From an archaeon (GTDB taxonomy: Archaea > Asgardarchaeota > Hermodarchaeia > Hermodarchaeales > Hermodarchaeaceae), in the NCBI GenBank assembly GCA_016550395.1, contig JABXGY010000036.1, positions 1-5,810 of the forward strand: 5,810 nucleotides of DNA, given 5' to 3'. Of the stretch, positions 1 to 5,810 are shown one piece after another. The first letter of the stretch is position 1; each line of letters begins with the position of its first letter. The notes under the pieces were generated by a model that was not told the origin of the DNA, searched no databases, and saw nothing but the letters and a program-made list of their open reading frames with translations. Both the position numbers and the translations under genes were made by a program.

Positions 1-938
1 GCCTTCAGTTGGGTAGGGATATTTCCTGCAGTGGGAATTAAACTAACATCGGTATATAAACAGGGAACTACGATGGGGTCTAGTTTTCGGGCATAATCAG
101 CTATGTCAGTTGTTGGAAAGACTTCTTTTCCAGGTTCTACAACACCGGGACTTAGCATGTGCTCCACAAAACGAAGCGCCAGTGGATTAACAAGTTCTAC
201 AAAAGCTGATTCTTGAGCTTTAGAGATTTCATCAGCACCATCTACTGTGGAGGGCACCATTCCTTCAACATCAGTGACTTTTGCGACGTCAATCTGTAAC
301 TGGCGTTGTAGGAAGTCCGCGACTTCTCCTTCGCGCCATGCTAGAATCCGTCGCAACATTGCACGGTTACTTAGGAGACAAACAAGATCAGCTCCACGAT
401 CCTCGAGTTGACCACGGAGAAGTTTGGAGAGAGACCACATAGTATTGAGAGCTTCTGAGGTTTGATCTTTGAAGGGAAGAACGGTAAACACATAAACAAA
501 GATTCGACGCCCCTCTTCCTCCTGAAAGCGTTCTTTGAGTATTTCAATTAGAGCTGGAGCACCACCACAGCCAGTGCCGCCTCCAGAAGAAGTGAAGATC
601 ACGAATCCTGAGACGCCTTCAAAACCAAGCTGAGTTAGTTGGCCCATTATTACCTCTTTGAAATCATGGACGTAATTATAACCGTCAGTAAAGTTACCAC
701 CACAACCAATATCTGAAGCACCGTAAAGTAGCGTGTTTTCTTTGGGGATTCCGTACTTTTGACGTAATTTTAGAATATCTGAGCGATCAGTATTCATGCA
801 AAGATAGCCACGAATACGAGGTGGTAACATTCGTTCACGAGCCTGTTTGAGATAGGCACCAACGAGATTACTTCCGCATTCACCAATTCCAATGGCAAAT
901 ATTTCTGCTATCCGGGGAGCATCATCTGTTGCTTCCAT
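1..938 (-). CDS. FtsZ/tubulin-superfamily GTPase, divergent (C-terminal part beyond the window)
   Basis: Predicted cytoplasmic GTPase of the FtsZ/tubulin superfamily, whose members polymerise into filaments for division or cell shape. The gene starts at ATG 938 and stays open for 312 codons to the window edge, so the 3' end is missing. Visible landmarks: T1 loop GIGECGSNL (residues 17-25), T2 NTD (49-51), T3 DIGCGGN (76-82), the signature GGGTGCGG (119-126, T4), a T5-like PF segment near 160, a T6-like LLSNRAML (188-195), and a T7-like TTDIADY (276-282) followed by strand IVVPCLY. The two T7 acidic residues needed for GTP hydrolysis (D278, D281) are kept, but the usual T7 Asn is Thr. T6 and T7 lie about 85 residues apart, against about 42 in E. 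coli FtsZ. No strong ribosome site precedes the ATG, and the 12-nt gap to the upstream gene suggests translational coupling. Superfamily membership is seen clearly. Subfamily (FtsZ, CetZ, tubulin-like or other) is not settled, and CetZ looks unlikely from the N-terminus. Confidence 0.9.
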   Translation of the reverse strand, partial: MEATDDAPRIAEIFAIGIGECGSNLVGAYLKQARERMLPPRIRGYLCMNTDRSDILKLRQKYGIPKENTLLYGASDIGCGGNFTDGYNYVHDFKEVIMGQLTQLGFEGVSGFVIFTSSGGGTGCGGAPALIEILKERFQEEEGRRIFVYVFTVLPFKDQTSEALNTMWSLSKLLRGQLEDRGADLVCLLSNRAMLRRILAWREGEVADFLQRQLQIDVAKVTDVEGMVPSTVDGADEISKAQESAFVELVNPLALRFVEHMLSPGVVEPGKEVFPTTDIADYARKLDPIVVPCLYTDVSLIPTAGNIPTQLK

Positions 939-950
939 AGTTATTCAACT

Positions 951-3650
951 CTATTTCTTCTTGGTTTTTGTACTCTTTTCAGACATTACAGCTGCTAATT
1001 CTCGAGCAGCCCAAACGAGGTAGTTTGCGGTGTCTTCTCTAGTATATGTTTCTCGAATTCGTTTTTCGATTTCGTTGAGCTGTCGGTTTCGTTCAGCTTT
1101 CGGTGCTGCGGGATTATAATCAGCAAGAAATACCCGAAGCGCCTTGTGCCATTCATCAAGTTCCTTAATTTTGTCCAACCATTGTGATTCTAAATCACGA
1201 ATAGTTGTGAAAATATTAATCGCTTCTGGCAATGAATTTGCCGTTTCTAGCTTTTCTCGTAGATTTTGAAGTGTATCCAATGGAAAAATGATTTTACTGA
1301 ATTCGCGAGGTCTAGCGTCATAAACCCGTCTAATTGTAGAATAATATTCAGTTGTGTTTTCCAGTAGCCCTTCGAAGGCTTTAGCAGTTTTTTGCTCCAT
1401 ATTACGGAGGATGTCTAATACACTTTTTTGAGCTTCAACTAATGCCATACAAATTTCTAAAACCGTAGTAACCTGTTCGGTTTCTAACGCATCAGGCACT
1501 CGGGCAAGGAGTTCTTTCAACTTAATTACTATTTCAGCCTGTCCATGCCGTTCGAGAAGATCTGTTACTGAATTCAGATTACGCCAAACTTCATTCGCTT
1601 TGGCTCGTAAATCCTTGAGTAACTTAGCTTCGGTAAGGAGTTCACGTAGTTCATCGAATCGATCGGGAAGATCTTCAATTGTCGCAGGCAATTTATCCTG
1701 GAGTTTCACACATTTTTTCACATAGGCATCTGCGTTAATTCCAAGAGTTGCAGCAACAGTGGTCAGTTCTGAATATGCTTTTATCTGTTCATTGAGGGTT
1801 TGGTTGAAATATCCCACAATACGTTTTTCGAAAAGTTCAACAATATGATGCGCTTTTCGGATAGCTTCTTCATATGTCTCACTAGCAGGCACGATGGTGG
1901 TTAATTCCTGGATTGCCGATTGAACTTCGGGGGGGATAGTTAAATTCATTCCGAGAAGCTTTGACACTGCCAACCGTAGTTTAAGGTCTAAACGGTACTT
2001 GAGGTTCTCAATAGCATCTTGAGCTTTGTATAGAGCATCGCCCTGGGCTTCCCGAGCCATTTCCTCTATTTCTTCAAAACTTGTGCTGGCACGGATTTGC
2101 GTAATAGCGCCTTCAAGAAATTCTTCCATAGTTTTGAAGGATTCACGATATGTGGGTTTAATGACCTGAATTTCGGCTAAAAGAGCGTTTAATTCGCGTT
2201 CCCAAGCTTTCCGGAAGAGATCGATTCGATTTTCCACATGTTTGCGAAGCCGGGAATAAGCTTCAACAAGCTCAGTAAAAGTAATATCAGAACTGCGAAC
2301 AGGAGCTGGAGCTGCGCCCATAGTGGTTTTGTCTAATATTGTTGTAGCTGTCTCAGATATACGGGTCAGTAGTGCCTCTTGGGTTCTAATTTCTGCGAGA
2401 AGCCTACCATGTTCGTCGATGATTCGTGCAGCAACTTCAGAATACCCCTTCACGAGAACTTTAAGCTCACCTTTCTGAACTTTTTTCGAGGTGCTCTTCA
2501 CAAATTTATCCAGTTCTTTTGAATGGGGAAGGACATCCCGTTTAACAGCCCGAGTGAGGTCATCAATAATTCGCATGGTTTCGCTTCGGATAGCGGTTTC
2601 CACGTTTGTCTGATATGCTTGTAAGCGTTCATAACTAGCAATTAAAGTGGCCAGATCTGCATCTTTCGGGATTTCAGGGGGTTGAGGTGGAAGAAACGTC
2701 GCCTCATTTGAAATATTGGCGCTAGCTAGGGTTCTGTTCAATTCATGCTCAAATTCAAGAATCTGACTACGAATTTCGCTTGAGGCTTTGAGTATCTGAC
2801 CATCATATTGTTGGACTAAGCCAAGTAATGTGGTAAGACTAGAATCATCTTTTATTTGTTTTTTAATGGCTTCTAATGATGTTGATATGGCCATTGGAAC
2901 GTTTAGCTGCAGGCTACGTGCGGTTTCTAATAGAGAAATGGTTGATTCAATGCTGCTTTCTAATTTTGCCTGTAGGGTGTCCACCACTTCTCCTCGTCTA
3001 CTTGTCAGATATTCATGTTCTTTACGTAGTGTTTGGCGCATCTCGAATAGATCAGTGATATTATTTACTTGAATGGATTCACGTTCAGCACTGAGAGAAA
3101 CATCGCTGGTATCAATTCCAACAAAACGATCATAGGTTTTTATCAAAGCGCGATTCTGTTCAAGCATATCATTAGTCTGCTTCAGTAATGCATCACGAAG
3201 TTGTTTAGAAATTCCTTCAAGATTTGACACAAACCGTCCTAATACTGGGAGAACTACTGAAAATCCTCCTTGAGTAGACGGAAAAGAGAGTTTATTCAAA
3301 TCACGACCTAACTTGAGATCGAAAGTCATAATTGTGGCTTTTAACTCTTCAAGTTCAGTCATGTAAGTTCGTAGGAGGCCAATATGAAGCTGTAATGCAC
3401 GAGATAGATTACTCTCGATTTTAGGAAGCCCTTCTTGAATTTGTTTATTCAAACGGCGTTTCTTTGGACTTAACGACCAGCTAGTCTTTGCATCTCTATC
3501 AAAACCTTCAAGAGTCACTAATTCGCGACCAACATCCTCAAGAGCTGTTTCCGGCTCGGATGGCAGAACACCCATAATAGTCCTACATTTCGAGTTGATA
3601 TCCTTGAGTGTTGAATAGTATTTTCGTAACTCTGCTAATGATGCAGTCAC
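951..3650 (-). CDS. Large alpha-helical repeat/coiled-coil protein of unknown family (899 aa)
   Basis: No family recognised. The 899-residue product is rich in Glu, Leu, Lys, Ala and Arg with heptad-like spacing, and is predicted almost wholly helical. It has no signal peptide, no membrane segment, and no Walker A or other catalytic motif, so it is probably cytoplasmic and structural. From about residue 128 to 845 it divides into roughly ten degenerate units of 61-80 residues, each a long helix, a short loop often holding Pro, and a shorter helix. A Pro-rich linker lies at 320-328 and an Ala/Pro linker at 446-450. The C-terminus is a basic tail (EKSTKTKKK). The GTG start at 3650 is the only plausible one: an in-frame TAA lies nine codons upstream with no ATG between, and the next Met is residue 26. 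A G-rich stretch (GGGGGT) about 7 nt upstream may act as a weak ribosome site. It is first in an operon with the tubulin-like GTPase gene, so a filament partner or regulator is the leading inference. An unrelated cytoplasmic scaffold is possible. Confidence 0.85.
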   Translation of the reverse strand: MTASLAELRKYYSTLKDINSKCRTIMGVLPSEPETALEDVGRELVTLEGFDRDAKTSWSLSPKKRRLNKQIQEGLPKIESNLSRALQLHIGLLRTYMTELEELKATIMTFDLKLGRDLNKLSFPSTQGGFSVVLPVLGRFVSNLEGISKQLRDALLKQTNDMLEQNRALIKTYDRFVGIDTSDVSLSAERESIQVNNITDLFEMRQTLRKEHEYLTSRRGEVVDTLQAKLESSIESTISLLETARSLQLNVPMAISTSLEAIKKQIKDDSSLTTLLGLVQQYDGQILKASSEIRSQILEFEHELNRTLASANISNEATFLPPQPPEIPKDADLATLIASYERLQAYQTNVETAIRSETMRIIDDLTRAVKRDVLPHSKELDKFVKSTSKKVQKGELKVLVKGYSEVAARIIDEHGRLLAEIRTQEALLTRISETATTILDKTTMGAAPAPVRSSDITFTELVEAYSRLRKHVENRIDLFRKAWERELNALLAEIQVIKPTYRESFKTMEEFLEGAITQIRASTSFEEIEEMAREAQGDALYKAQDAIENLKYRLDLKLRLAVSKLLGMNLTIPPEVQSAIQELTTIVPASETYEEAIRKAHHIVELFEKRIVGYFNQTLNEQIKAYSELTTVAATLGINADAYVKKCVKLQDKLPATIEDLPDRFDELRELLTEAKLLKDLRAKANEVWRNLNSVTDLLERHGQAEIVIKLKELLARVPDALETEQVTTVLEICMALVEAQKSVLDILRNMEQKTAKAFEGLLENTTEYYSTIRRVYDARPREFSKIIFPLDTLQNLREKLETANSLPEAINIFTTIRDLESQWLDKIKELDEWHKALRVFLADYNPAAPKAERNRQLNEIEKRIRETYTREDTANYLVWAARELAAVMSEKSTKTKKK
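1116..3269 (-). repeat. Degenerate tandem helical repeat units (61-80 aa) within the 899-aa protein
   Basis: Protein-level repeats found by eye. Units begin near residues 128, 197, 271, 332, 395, 457, 524, 592, 665, 726 and 806. The clearest anchors are DLATLIASYERL (332), ELKVLVKGYSEV (395) and TFTELVEAYSRL (457), which share a pattern of hydrophobic, two residues, Leu, hydrophobic, two residues, Tyr, two residues, hydrophobic. Later units open with a related acidic start such as SFEEIEEM (524), TYEEAIRK (592) and SLPEAINI (806). Most units have a Pro or Gly break about 40 residues in (VLP 373-375, IKP 497-499, TIPP 571-574, RP 780-781). Boundaries are approximate, and the DNA itself is not repetitive. 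Confidence 0.5.
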
Positions 3651-3653
3651 TTT

Positions 3654-3680
3654 CGAACCCCCAGGGTAAGTAGCTTACAC
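3654..3680 (-). promoter_or_regulatory. Upstream in-frame stop and weak ribosome-site region that fixes the GTG start of the helical protein
   Basis: Reading leftward, an in-frame TAA (3675-3677) is followed by eight sense codons with no ATG or TTG before the GTG at 3650, so translation cannot begin further upstream in this frame. The run GGGGGT (3657-3662), ending about 6 to 7 nt before the GTG, could pair imperfectly with the 16S rRNA tail. It is not a textbook Shine-Dalgarno site. Confidence 0.35.
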
Positions 3681-3703
3681 TCACCGGTCTAGAAACATTG
3701 GAA

Positions 3704-3718
3704 AGTTAGTTCTTAACT
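3704..3718. promoter_or_regulatory. Short inverted repeat, possible operator
   Basis: AGTTA, 5 nt, TAACT forms a perfect 5+5 inverted repeat between the leftward candidate promoter boxes and the GTG gene. It could be a small operator overlapping the leftward transcription start. A 5-bp arm occurs by chance quite easily in AT-rich DNA, so support is weak. Confidence 0.2.
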
Positions 3719-3733
3719 CTTTTGAGCCAAACC

Positions 3734-3761
3734 AAATTAAGGAACAAGAGCTAAATTAAAG
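3734..3761 (-). promoter_or_regulatory. Candidate promoter (TATA-like boxes) for the leftward operon
   Basis: Read leftward, two similar AT-rich boxes, CTTTAATTTAG (3751-3761) and TTAATTT (3734-3740), lie 19 bp apart. Either could serve as an archaeal TATA element. Transcription would then start about 25 bp further left, near 3728 or 3710, giving a leader of roughly 60 to 80 nt before the GTG at 3650. The near two-turn spacing also fits a pair of regulator half-sites. Assigned from position and composition only. Confidence 0.3.
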
Positions 3762-3776
3762 CCAACGTTCATTTTT

Positions 3777-3794
3777 CATAATTAATTACTATAC
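3777..3794 (+). promoter_or_regulatory. Candidate TATA-box region for the methionine aminopeptidase operon
   Basis: The AT-rich stretch CATAATTAATTACTATAC is centred about 27 to 28 bp before the ATG at 3814. This is the distance expected if transcription starts at or a few bases before that ATG. No Shine-Dalgarno sequence lies between it and the ATG. Together these suggest a leaderless or nearly leaderless archaeal transcript. The exact box cannot be resolved by eye. Confidence 0.45.
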
Positions 3795-3813
3795 ACACCA
3801 TCGACGAACAAAT

Positions 3814-4770
3814 ATGGAACTTTGCATTATGACTATCCCGAAAAAAATAATGATGGTCCGAAAAAAACTGATTAAAGCCGGAAGAATCGCCTCAGAGGCA
3901 TTAGCCTTTACTTGTGGATTAGTGAAGACAAATGCATCTCTGTTAGATATAGTCGAAGCTGGTGAAGCCAAAATCAAGGAACTAGGAGGGCAACCTGCTT
4001 TTCCCATCAATATCTCACTGAATCACCACGCGGCACACTACACACCTAGCCTAGAGGATGACACAACCATACCTGAACACGCTCTTGTGAAGGTTGACTT
4101 GGGTGCTCATATTGATGGATATATTGCAGATAATGCCCATACTGTTTTGATCGGTGATGATGAAAAACTACATATGCTCATCCAATCTGCTGAAGCAGGA
4201 TTACAAGCAGCAATTCATACAATTCGAGCAGGTCTTCGTGTCTGGAACGTTTCCAAAGCAATTGCAGCGGCCATGCGCCAGCTAAAAACTCGTCCTATTG
4301 AAAATTTGACTGGACATAGTATTGAGATGTTTAATCTCCATGCAGGAATATCCGTACCAGCAGTAGCCCGCTCAAGTGAACGATTCGCTTCACCACGCTT
4401 TAAAGAGCACATGGTTGTGGCCATTGAACCCTTTGCCACGTATAGTCAGAATCCCCGTGTGGAGAATCTTGAACCTGGTCACATCTTTGGGTTTACCCGA
4501 GCCCGAAACCCAAGCAATGCAAAACTTAGGTCACTCTTTAGTCAAATGAAGGCAAAATTCGCTCAATTACCATTCGCATCAAGATGGATGGCAGAGTTAA
4601 TACCCACGGATCAAATATCCCTCACTCTTGATAGTCTTCAAAAAGAAAGGTGCATTCATAATTATCCATTATTGGGATTACGAGATCGAAGTTTCATTGC
4701 TCAGGCAGAACATACTGTGATTGTTAAACGGAACGGGTGTATCGTAACCACTAAGCGAGACAAGAAATGA
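3814..4770 (+). CDS. map: Methionine aminopeptidase, type 2 (archaeal/eukaryotic)
   Basis: Removes the initiator methionine from nascent proteins in the cytoplasm, using a two-metal centre in the pita-bread fold. By comparison with the recalled Pyrococcus furiosus enzyme, all key residues are visible: His75 in AAHYTP, metal ligands Asp95 (KVDLGAHIDG), Asp106 (IADNA), His168 (LTGHSIE), Glu205 (AIEPFAT) and Glu299 (AQAEHT), plus His176 in LHAGIS. The segment from about 209 to 285, including LPFASRW, is the helical insertion that defines type 2 enzymes. At 318 residues it is slightly longer than the usual archaeal protein of about 295, mainly through 13 extra N-terminal residues. ATG 3814 is chosen because it is the first ATG after the putative TATA region. 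ATG 3829 or the ATG pair at 3850/3853 are alternatives, and 3853 matches the P. furiosus start. It is first in an operon with the M20 hydrolase gene 10 nt downstream. Confidence 0.95.
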   Translation: MELCIMTIPKKIMMVRKKLIKAGRIASEALAFTCGLVKTNASLLDIVEAGEAKIKELGGQPAFPINISLNHHAAHYTPSLEDDTTIPEHALVKVDLGAHIDGYIADNAHTVLIGDDEKLHMLIQSAEAGLQAAIHTIRAGLRVWNVSKAIAAAMRQLKTRPIENLTGHSIEMFNLHAGISVPAVARSSERFASPRFKEHMVVAIEPFATYSQNPRVENLEPGHIFGFTRARNPSNAKLRSLFSQMKAKFAQLPFASRWMAELIPTDQISLTLDSLQKERCIHNYPLLGLRDRSFIAQAEHTVIVKRNGCIVTTKRDKK

Positions 4771-4772
4771 GG
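4769..4772 (+). promoter_or_regulatory. Shine-Dalgarno site of the M20 hydrolase gene
   Basis: GAGG overlaps the TGA stop of the methionine aminopeptidase gene and sits 8 nt before ATG 4781. It selects that ATG over the out-of-frame ATG at 4776 and ties translation of the two genes together. Confidence 0.7.
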
Positions 4773-4780
4773 ATAATGAT

Positions 4781-5810
4781 ATGGATTATGTCAGTTTGCT
4801 TCAACAACTTGTTGCTTTCCCAACAGTAAATAATCCTGCTCAAGATATAAGCCCCACTCGCGAATGCCCTGAATTCCTAGAAAAACAATTAACAAAGCAG
4901 GGGCTCAATGCTCAGATTCTAAAGCAAAAGGGCTTTTTTTCTGTGCTTGCCACTCATGGAACTGGACGTCCGGTAACCCTTTTTCTTGCACACTTTGATG
5001 TAGTTCCAATTGGTCAAGGCTGGAACAGCGATCCCTTCGAACTCACCATTCGAAACGAGATGGGATATGGTCGTGGTACGGCGGATGACAAGGGAAACGT
5101 TGTTGCCTTATTACTCACAGCTGAAGCTCTCGCAAAAAAGGATATACCTGGAACCATAGCATTTGCTATGACAGGTGATGAAGAAATTGGTGGAGCAAAT
5201 GGTGCCACGATAGTGCGAAAAACCCTTGAGAAGGAAAACTTGTTTCCCAATTACTTAATCACTGCTGATGGCGTAGGAATGCAGATTGTTACCAGACGCC
5301 GTAACACCTGTGGAATCACTATCTCAGTACCTAAAGTAGAAGGAACCTGCCAGGGAACTCCTGAAAAGCATCAGTTTACCACCAAGTACGTGGGACGCCA
5401 ATCTCGTCATTCTGCTTACTTTTTGCCTGGTGTTGATCGCCACGCCCTTCTTTCAGCCTCAAGTTTTTTGCTCCACCATCCCCAAATTAAAGTTTCACGA
5501 GTAACCGGTGGTTTTGTTAAAAGTAATGTTGTTCCAGATTGGTTTGAAATAGACGGACTAAATCTTGCTAACATGGCTGATCCCCAGGAACTTCCTTGTG
5601 ATGTAAATCTCACACGCTTAATACAGATGCTTCTTCCACTTTCTCGCATTCAATTTCCAACAAGACTAAGCGACTATGGAATAACCTTATGTCCAAATCT
5701 CCTCTATGAAAAGAAGAAGCGATGGGAAGTTTATTTTGATGGACGGGCAATGACTACCGATACCGAAGCCGTAGAAGCAGCAATAGAAGCAATTCTCAAC
5801 GAAAAATTCC
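4781..5810 (+). CDS. M20-family metallohydrolase (ArgE/DapE/peptidase type), C-terminus beyond the window
   Basis: Probable cytoplasmic zinc-dependent amidohydrolase or peptidase acting on a small peptide or N-acyl amino acid; the substrate cannot be told from sequence. The frame is open for 343 codons to the window edge. Active-site motifs occur in family order: AHFDVVP with ligand His71 and Asp73; GRGTADDKG with bridging Asp102; TGDEEIGG with catalytic Glu134 and ligand Glu135; TADG with ligand Asp163. In the dimerisation domain, RRRNT (172-176) and RHSAYF (209-214) match the Arg and His regions of DapE, and SNVVP (248-252) resembles its Asn motif. The strand EVYFDGRAM (316-324) is the usual Asp-x-Arg strand, but lies about 60 residues later than expected after NVVP. 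The last ligand His should lie beyond 5810. The start is set by GAGG at 4769. It follows the methionine aminopeptidase gene by 10 nt, probably in one transcript. Assignment to DapE or ArgE proper would be over-reading. Confidence 0.88.
   Translation, partial: MDYVSLLQQLVAFPTVNNPAQDISPTRECPEFLEKQLTKQGLNAQILKQKGFFSVLATHGTGRPVTLFLAHFDVVPIGQGWNSDPFELTIRNEMGYGRGTADDKGNVVALLLTAEALAKKDIPGTIAFAMTGDEEIGGANGATIVRKTLEKENLFPNYLITADGVGMQIVTRRRNTCGITISVPKVEGTCQGTPEKHQFTTKYVGRQSRHSAYFLPGVDRHALLSASSFLLHHPQIKVSRVTGGFVKSNVVPDWFEIDGLNLANMADPQELPCDVNLTRLIQMLLPLSRIQFPTRLSDYGITLCPNLLYEKKKRWEVYFDGRAMTTDTEAVEAAIEAILNEKF

Larger units (their letters stand above)
3651..3813. other. Divergent intergenic region
   Basis: This is the only sizeable non-coding stretch, between the 5' ends of the two operons. 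It is AT-rich, with candidate promoter boxes for both directions, a repeated AAATTAA (3734 and 3753) and one short inverted repeat. No tRNA-like fold, small open frame with a ribosome site, or terminator was seen. Confidence 0.8.

Noticed and set aside
1..938. Assignment of the GTPase to CetZ or to canonical division FtsZ
   Set aside because: The N-terminus GIGECGSNL differs from the CetZ GFGQAGG pattern, and the T6-T7 spacing and T7 Asn differ from FtsZ; without the C-terminal half a subfamily name is not justified.
939..950. Terminator or separate promoter between the helical-protein and GTPase genes
   Set aside because: Only 12 nt with no TATA-like box, hairpin or T-run; operon organisation is the simpler reading.
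1929..1935. Run of seven G (C on the coding strand) in the helical-protein gene as a possible frameshift
   Set aside because: It encodes part of TIPPE in an unbroken frame with helical pattern on both sides.
2830..3072. Plus-strand open frames inside the helical-protein gene
   Set aside because: Antisense to a continuous 899-codon frame with clear helical periodicity; their Cys/Ser/Arg-rich translations look like chance.
951..3650. Helical protein as an SMC/Rad50-type ATPase or a motor protein
   Set aside because: There is no Walker A, Walker B or ABC signature motif and no globular head at either end.
3789..4439. Minus-strand open frames opposite the methionine aminopeptidase gene
   Set aside because: They lie within or antisense to a gene with complete catalytic motifs, have no ribosome sites, and their products resemble nothing; they are shadows.
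4930..4940. Run of seven T in the M20 gene as a possible frameshift or slippage site
   Set aside because: The frame is continuous across it, and the M20 motifs on the downstream side (AHFDVVP onward) are in the same frame as the start at 4781.
5014..5649. Minus-strand open frames opposite the M20 gene
   Set aside because: The plus strand carries all the M20 motifs in one unbroken frame; the opposite frames are shadows.

Overview
The window carries four protein-coding genes on two divergent transcription units that share a 163-bp intergenic region (3651-3813). I read the host as an archaeon. The methionine aminopeptidase is of the type 2 (archaeal/eukaryotic) kind. The rightward unit has an AT-rich box just over 25 bp before its first ATG with almost no leader, as in archaeal TATA-driven leaderless transcripts, whereas the internal gene of that unit has a Shine-Dalgarno site. 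The lineage cannot be fixed from the sequence. The divergent tubulin-superfamily gene would be at home in Asgard or other deep-branching archaea, but that is only a guess.

Leftward unit (3650 down to 1 and beyond): a GTG-started 899-residue, almost entirely alpha-helical protein of unknown family, followed after 12 nt by an FtsZ/tubulin-superfamily GTPase that runs off the left edge with 312 codons visible. The GTPase keeps the recognisable nucleotide loops (T1, T2, T3, GGGTGxG T4, T6) and a T7 loop with both acidic residues. It differs from ordinary FtsZ in an enlarged T6-T7 segment, loss of the T7 asparagine, and a cysteine in each of T1, T3 and T4. The helical protein appears to be built from about ten degenerate units of 61-80 residues. 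Filament-forming GTPase plus long helical repeat protein in one operon suggests a cytoskeletal module (polymer and partner). This is the most interesting feature of the window. Bacterial EzrA, an FtsZ regulator made of spectrin-like helical repeats, is a possible analogy but not a demonstrated homologue.

Rightward unit (3814 to beyond 5810): type 2 methionine aminopeptidase with all metal ligands present, then after 10 nt an M20-family metallohydrolase truncated by the right edge with 343 codons visible. Both are metal-dependent peptidase-type enzymes. The first trims initiator methionine from nascent proteins, and the second probably hydrolyses a small peptide or N-acyl amino acid. They look co-transcribed but need not share a pathway.

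No RNA genes, mobile elements, CRISPR arrays or convincing terminators were seen. Coding density is high, and the only non-coding DNA is the divergent promoter region plus gaps of 10 and 12 nt.
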